Source: Bacillota bacterium
GTDB taxonomy: Bacteria; Bacillota; Clostridia; Lachnospirales; Lachnospiraceae
Length of the DNA: 64,000 nt
Direction: 5' to 3'
Assembly: GCA_023418475.1 (NCBI GenBank)
Contig: JAEZZO010000027.1
Location: forward strand, 1-64,000
Each line of letters opens with the position of its first letter. Position 1 is the first letter of the stretch. This document shows, piece by piece, positions 63,982 through 64,000 of this stretch. The notes under the pieces are model-generated. The model ran no database searches. It saw only the letters and a program-made list of their open reading frames with translations, and was not told the DNA's origin. A program made the position numbers and the translations under genes.

Positions 63982-64000
63982 TAGAGACGAGTGTAATAGA

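Overview
The window reads as chromosome from a low-GC, anaerobic, Gram-positive member of the Clostridia, most like Lachnospiraceae (Anaerocolumna/Lachnoclostridium type). The reasons are AT-rich DNA with strong AGGAGG-type ribosome sites, occasional GTG and TTG starts, radical-SAM and iron-sulphur enzymes, YesM/YesN-type two-component systems, carbohydrate ABC importers without their own ATPase, a CE2-type esterase and a GH25 lysozyme. No tRNA, rRNA, CRISPR array, transposase or prophage gene was seen.

Layout. 0.1-2.1 kb: a BcrA-like ABC ATPase and a QueG-like iron-sulphur protein, both on the minus strand. 2.5-5.9 kb: an operon of ECF sigma factor, membrane protein, ABC ATPase and ABC permease. 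6.0-10.1 kb: an FtsX-type permease, its ATPase and a TetR regulator behind a promoter overlaid by two palindromic operators. 10.4-17.9 kb: a YesN/YesM two-component system divergent from an LplBCA-like oligosaccharide importer. 18.0-19.7 kb: a decaying stretch with a lipoprotein, a protease-like remnant and a BNR-repeat gene broken by a TGA. 19.8-23.2 kb: TetR, a condensation-type acyltransferase, a short-chain dehydrogenase and an HxlR gene also broken by a TGA. 23.4-30.9 kb: a Ugp-like importer with lipoprotein, an elaborate hybrid kinase, a LytTR regulator and a glycerophosphodiesterase. 31-41.2 kb: a secreted propeller-like protein, a duplicated-domain protein, a CE2 esterase, a NatAB/YhaQP-like exporter and an FN3-GH25 lysozyme. 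41.4-43.5 kb: a D-Ala-D-Ala-ligase-like ATP-grasp enzyme coupled to a lysine 2,3-aminomutase-like enzyme. 44-46 kb: a chemoreceptor. 46.3-49.1 kb: a MurL/MurD2 pair, the alternative route to muramoyl-L-Ala-D-Glu. 49.3-55.7 kb: a small orphan gene, then a six-gene partner-switching cluster (STAS, DUF2156, MATE fused to a RsbW-like ATPase domain, GNAT, SpoIIE phosphatase with extracellular sensor, RsbW-like ATPase). 55.9-64 kb: a TruA paralogue with a changed catalytic residue, CBS protein, metallophosphoesterase, exonuclease, FG-GAP-like and DUF3160 lipoproteins, and an Fe-S aldo/keto reductase.

The best candidates for undescribed biology are three. First, the partner-switching cluster at 49.7-55.7 kb lacks a sigma factor but has a transporter-fused anti-sigma-like domain. 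Second, a dispersed hairpin-rich repeat (97-bp unit in its cleanest form) sits directly against the start codons of at least six unrelated genes and supplies their Shine-Dalgarno sequence. Third, the ATP-grasp/aminomutase pair suggests a beta-amino-acid dipeptide. A second short palindromic repeat family occupies at least four intergenic sites. Two unrelated regulators or secreted proteins are interrupted by a TGA exactly where the family has tryptophan, while TGA is a normal stop elsewhere in the window.
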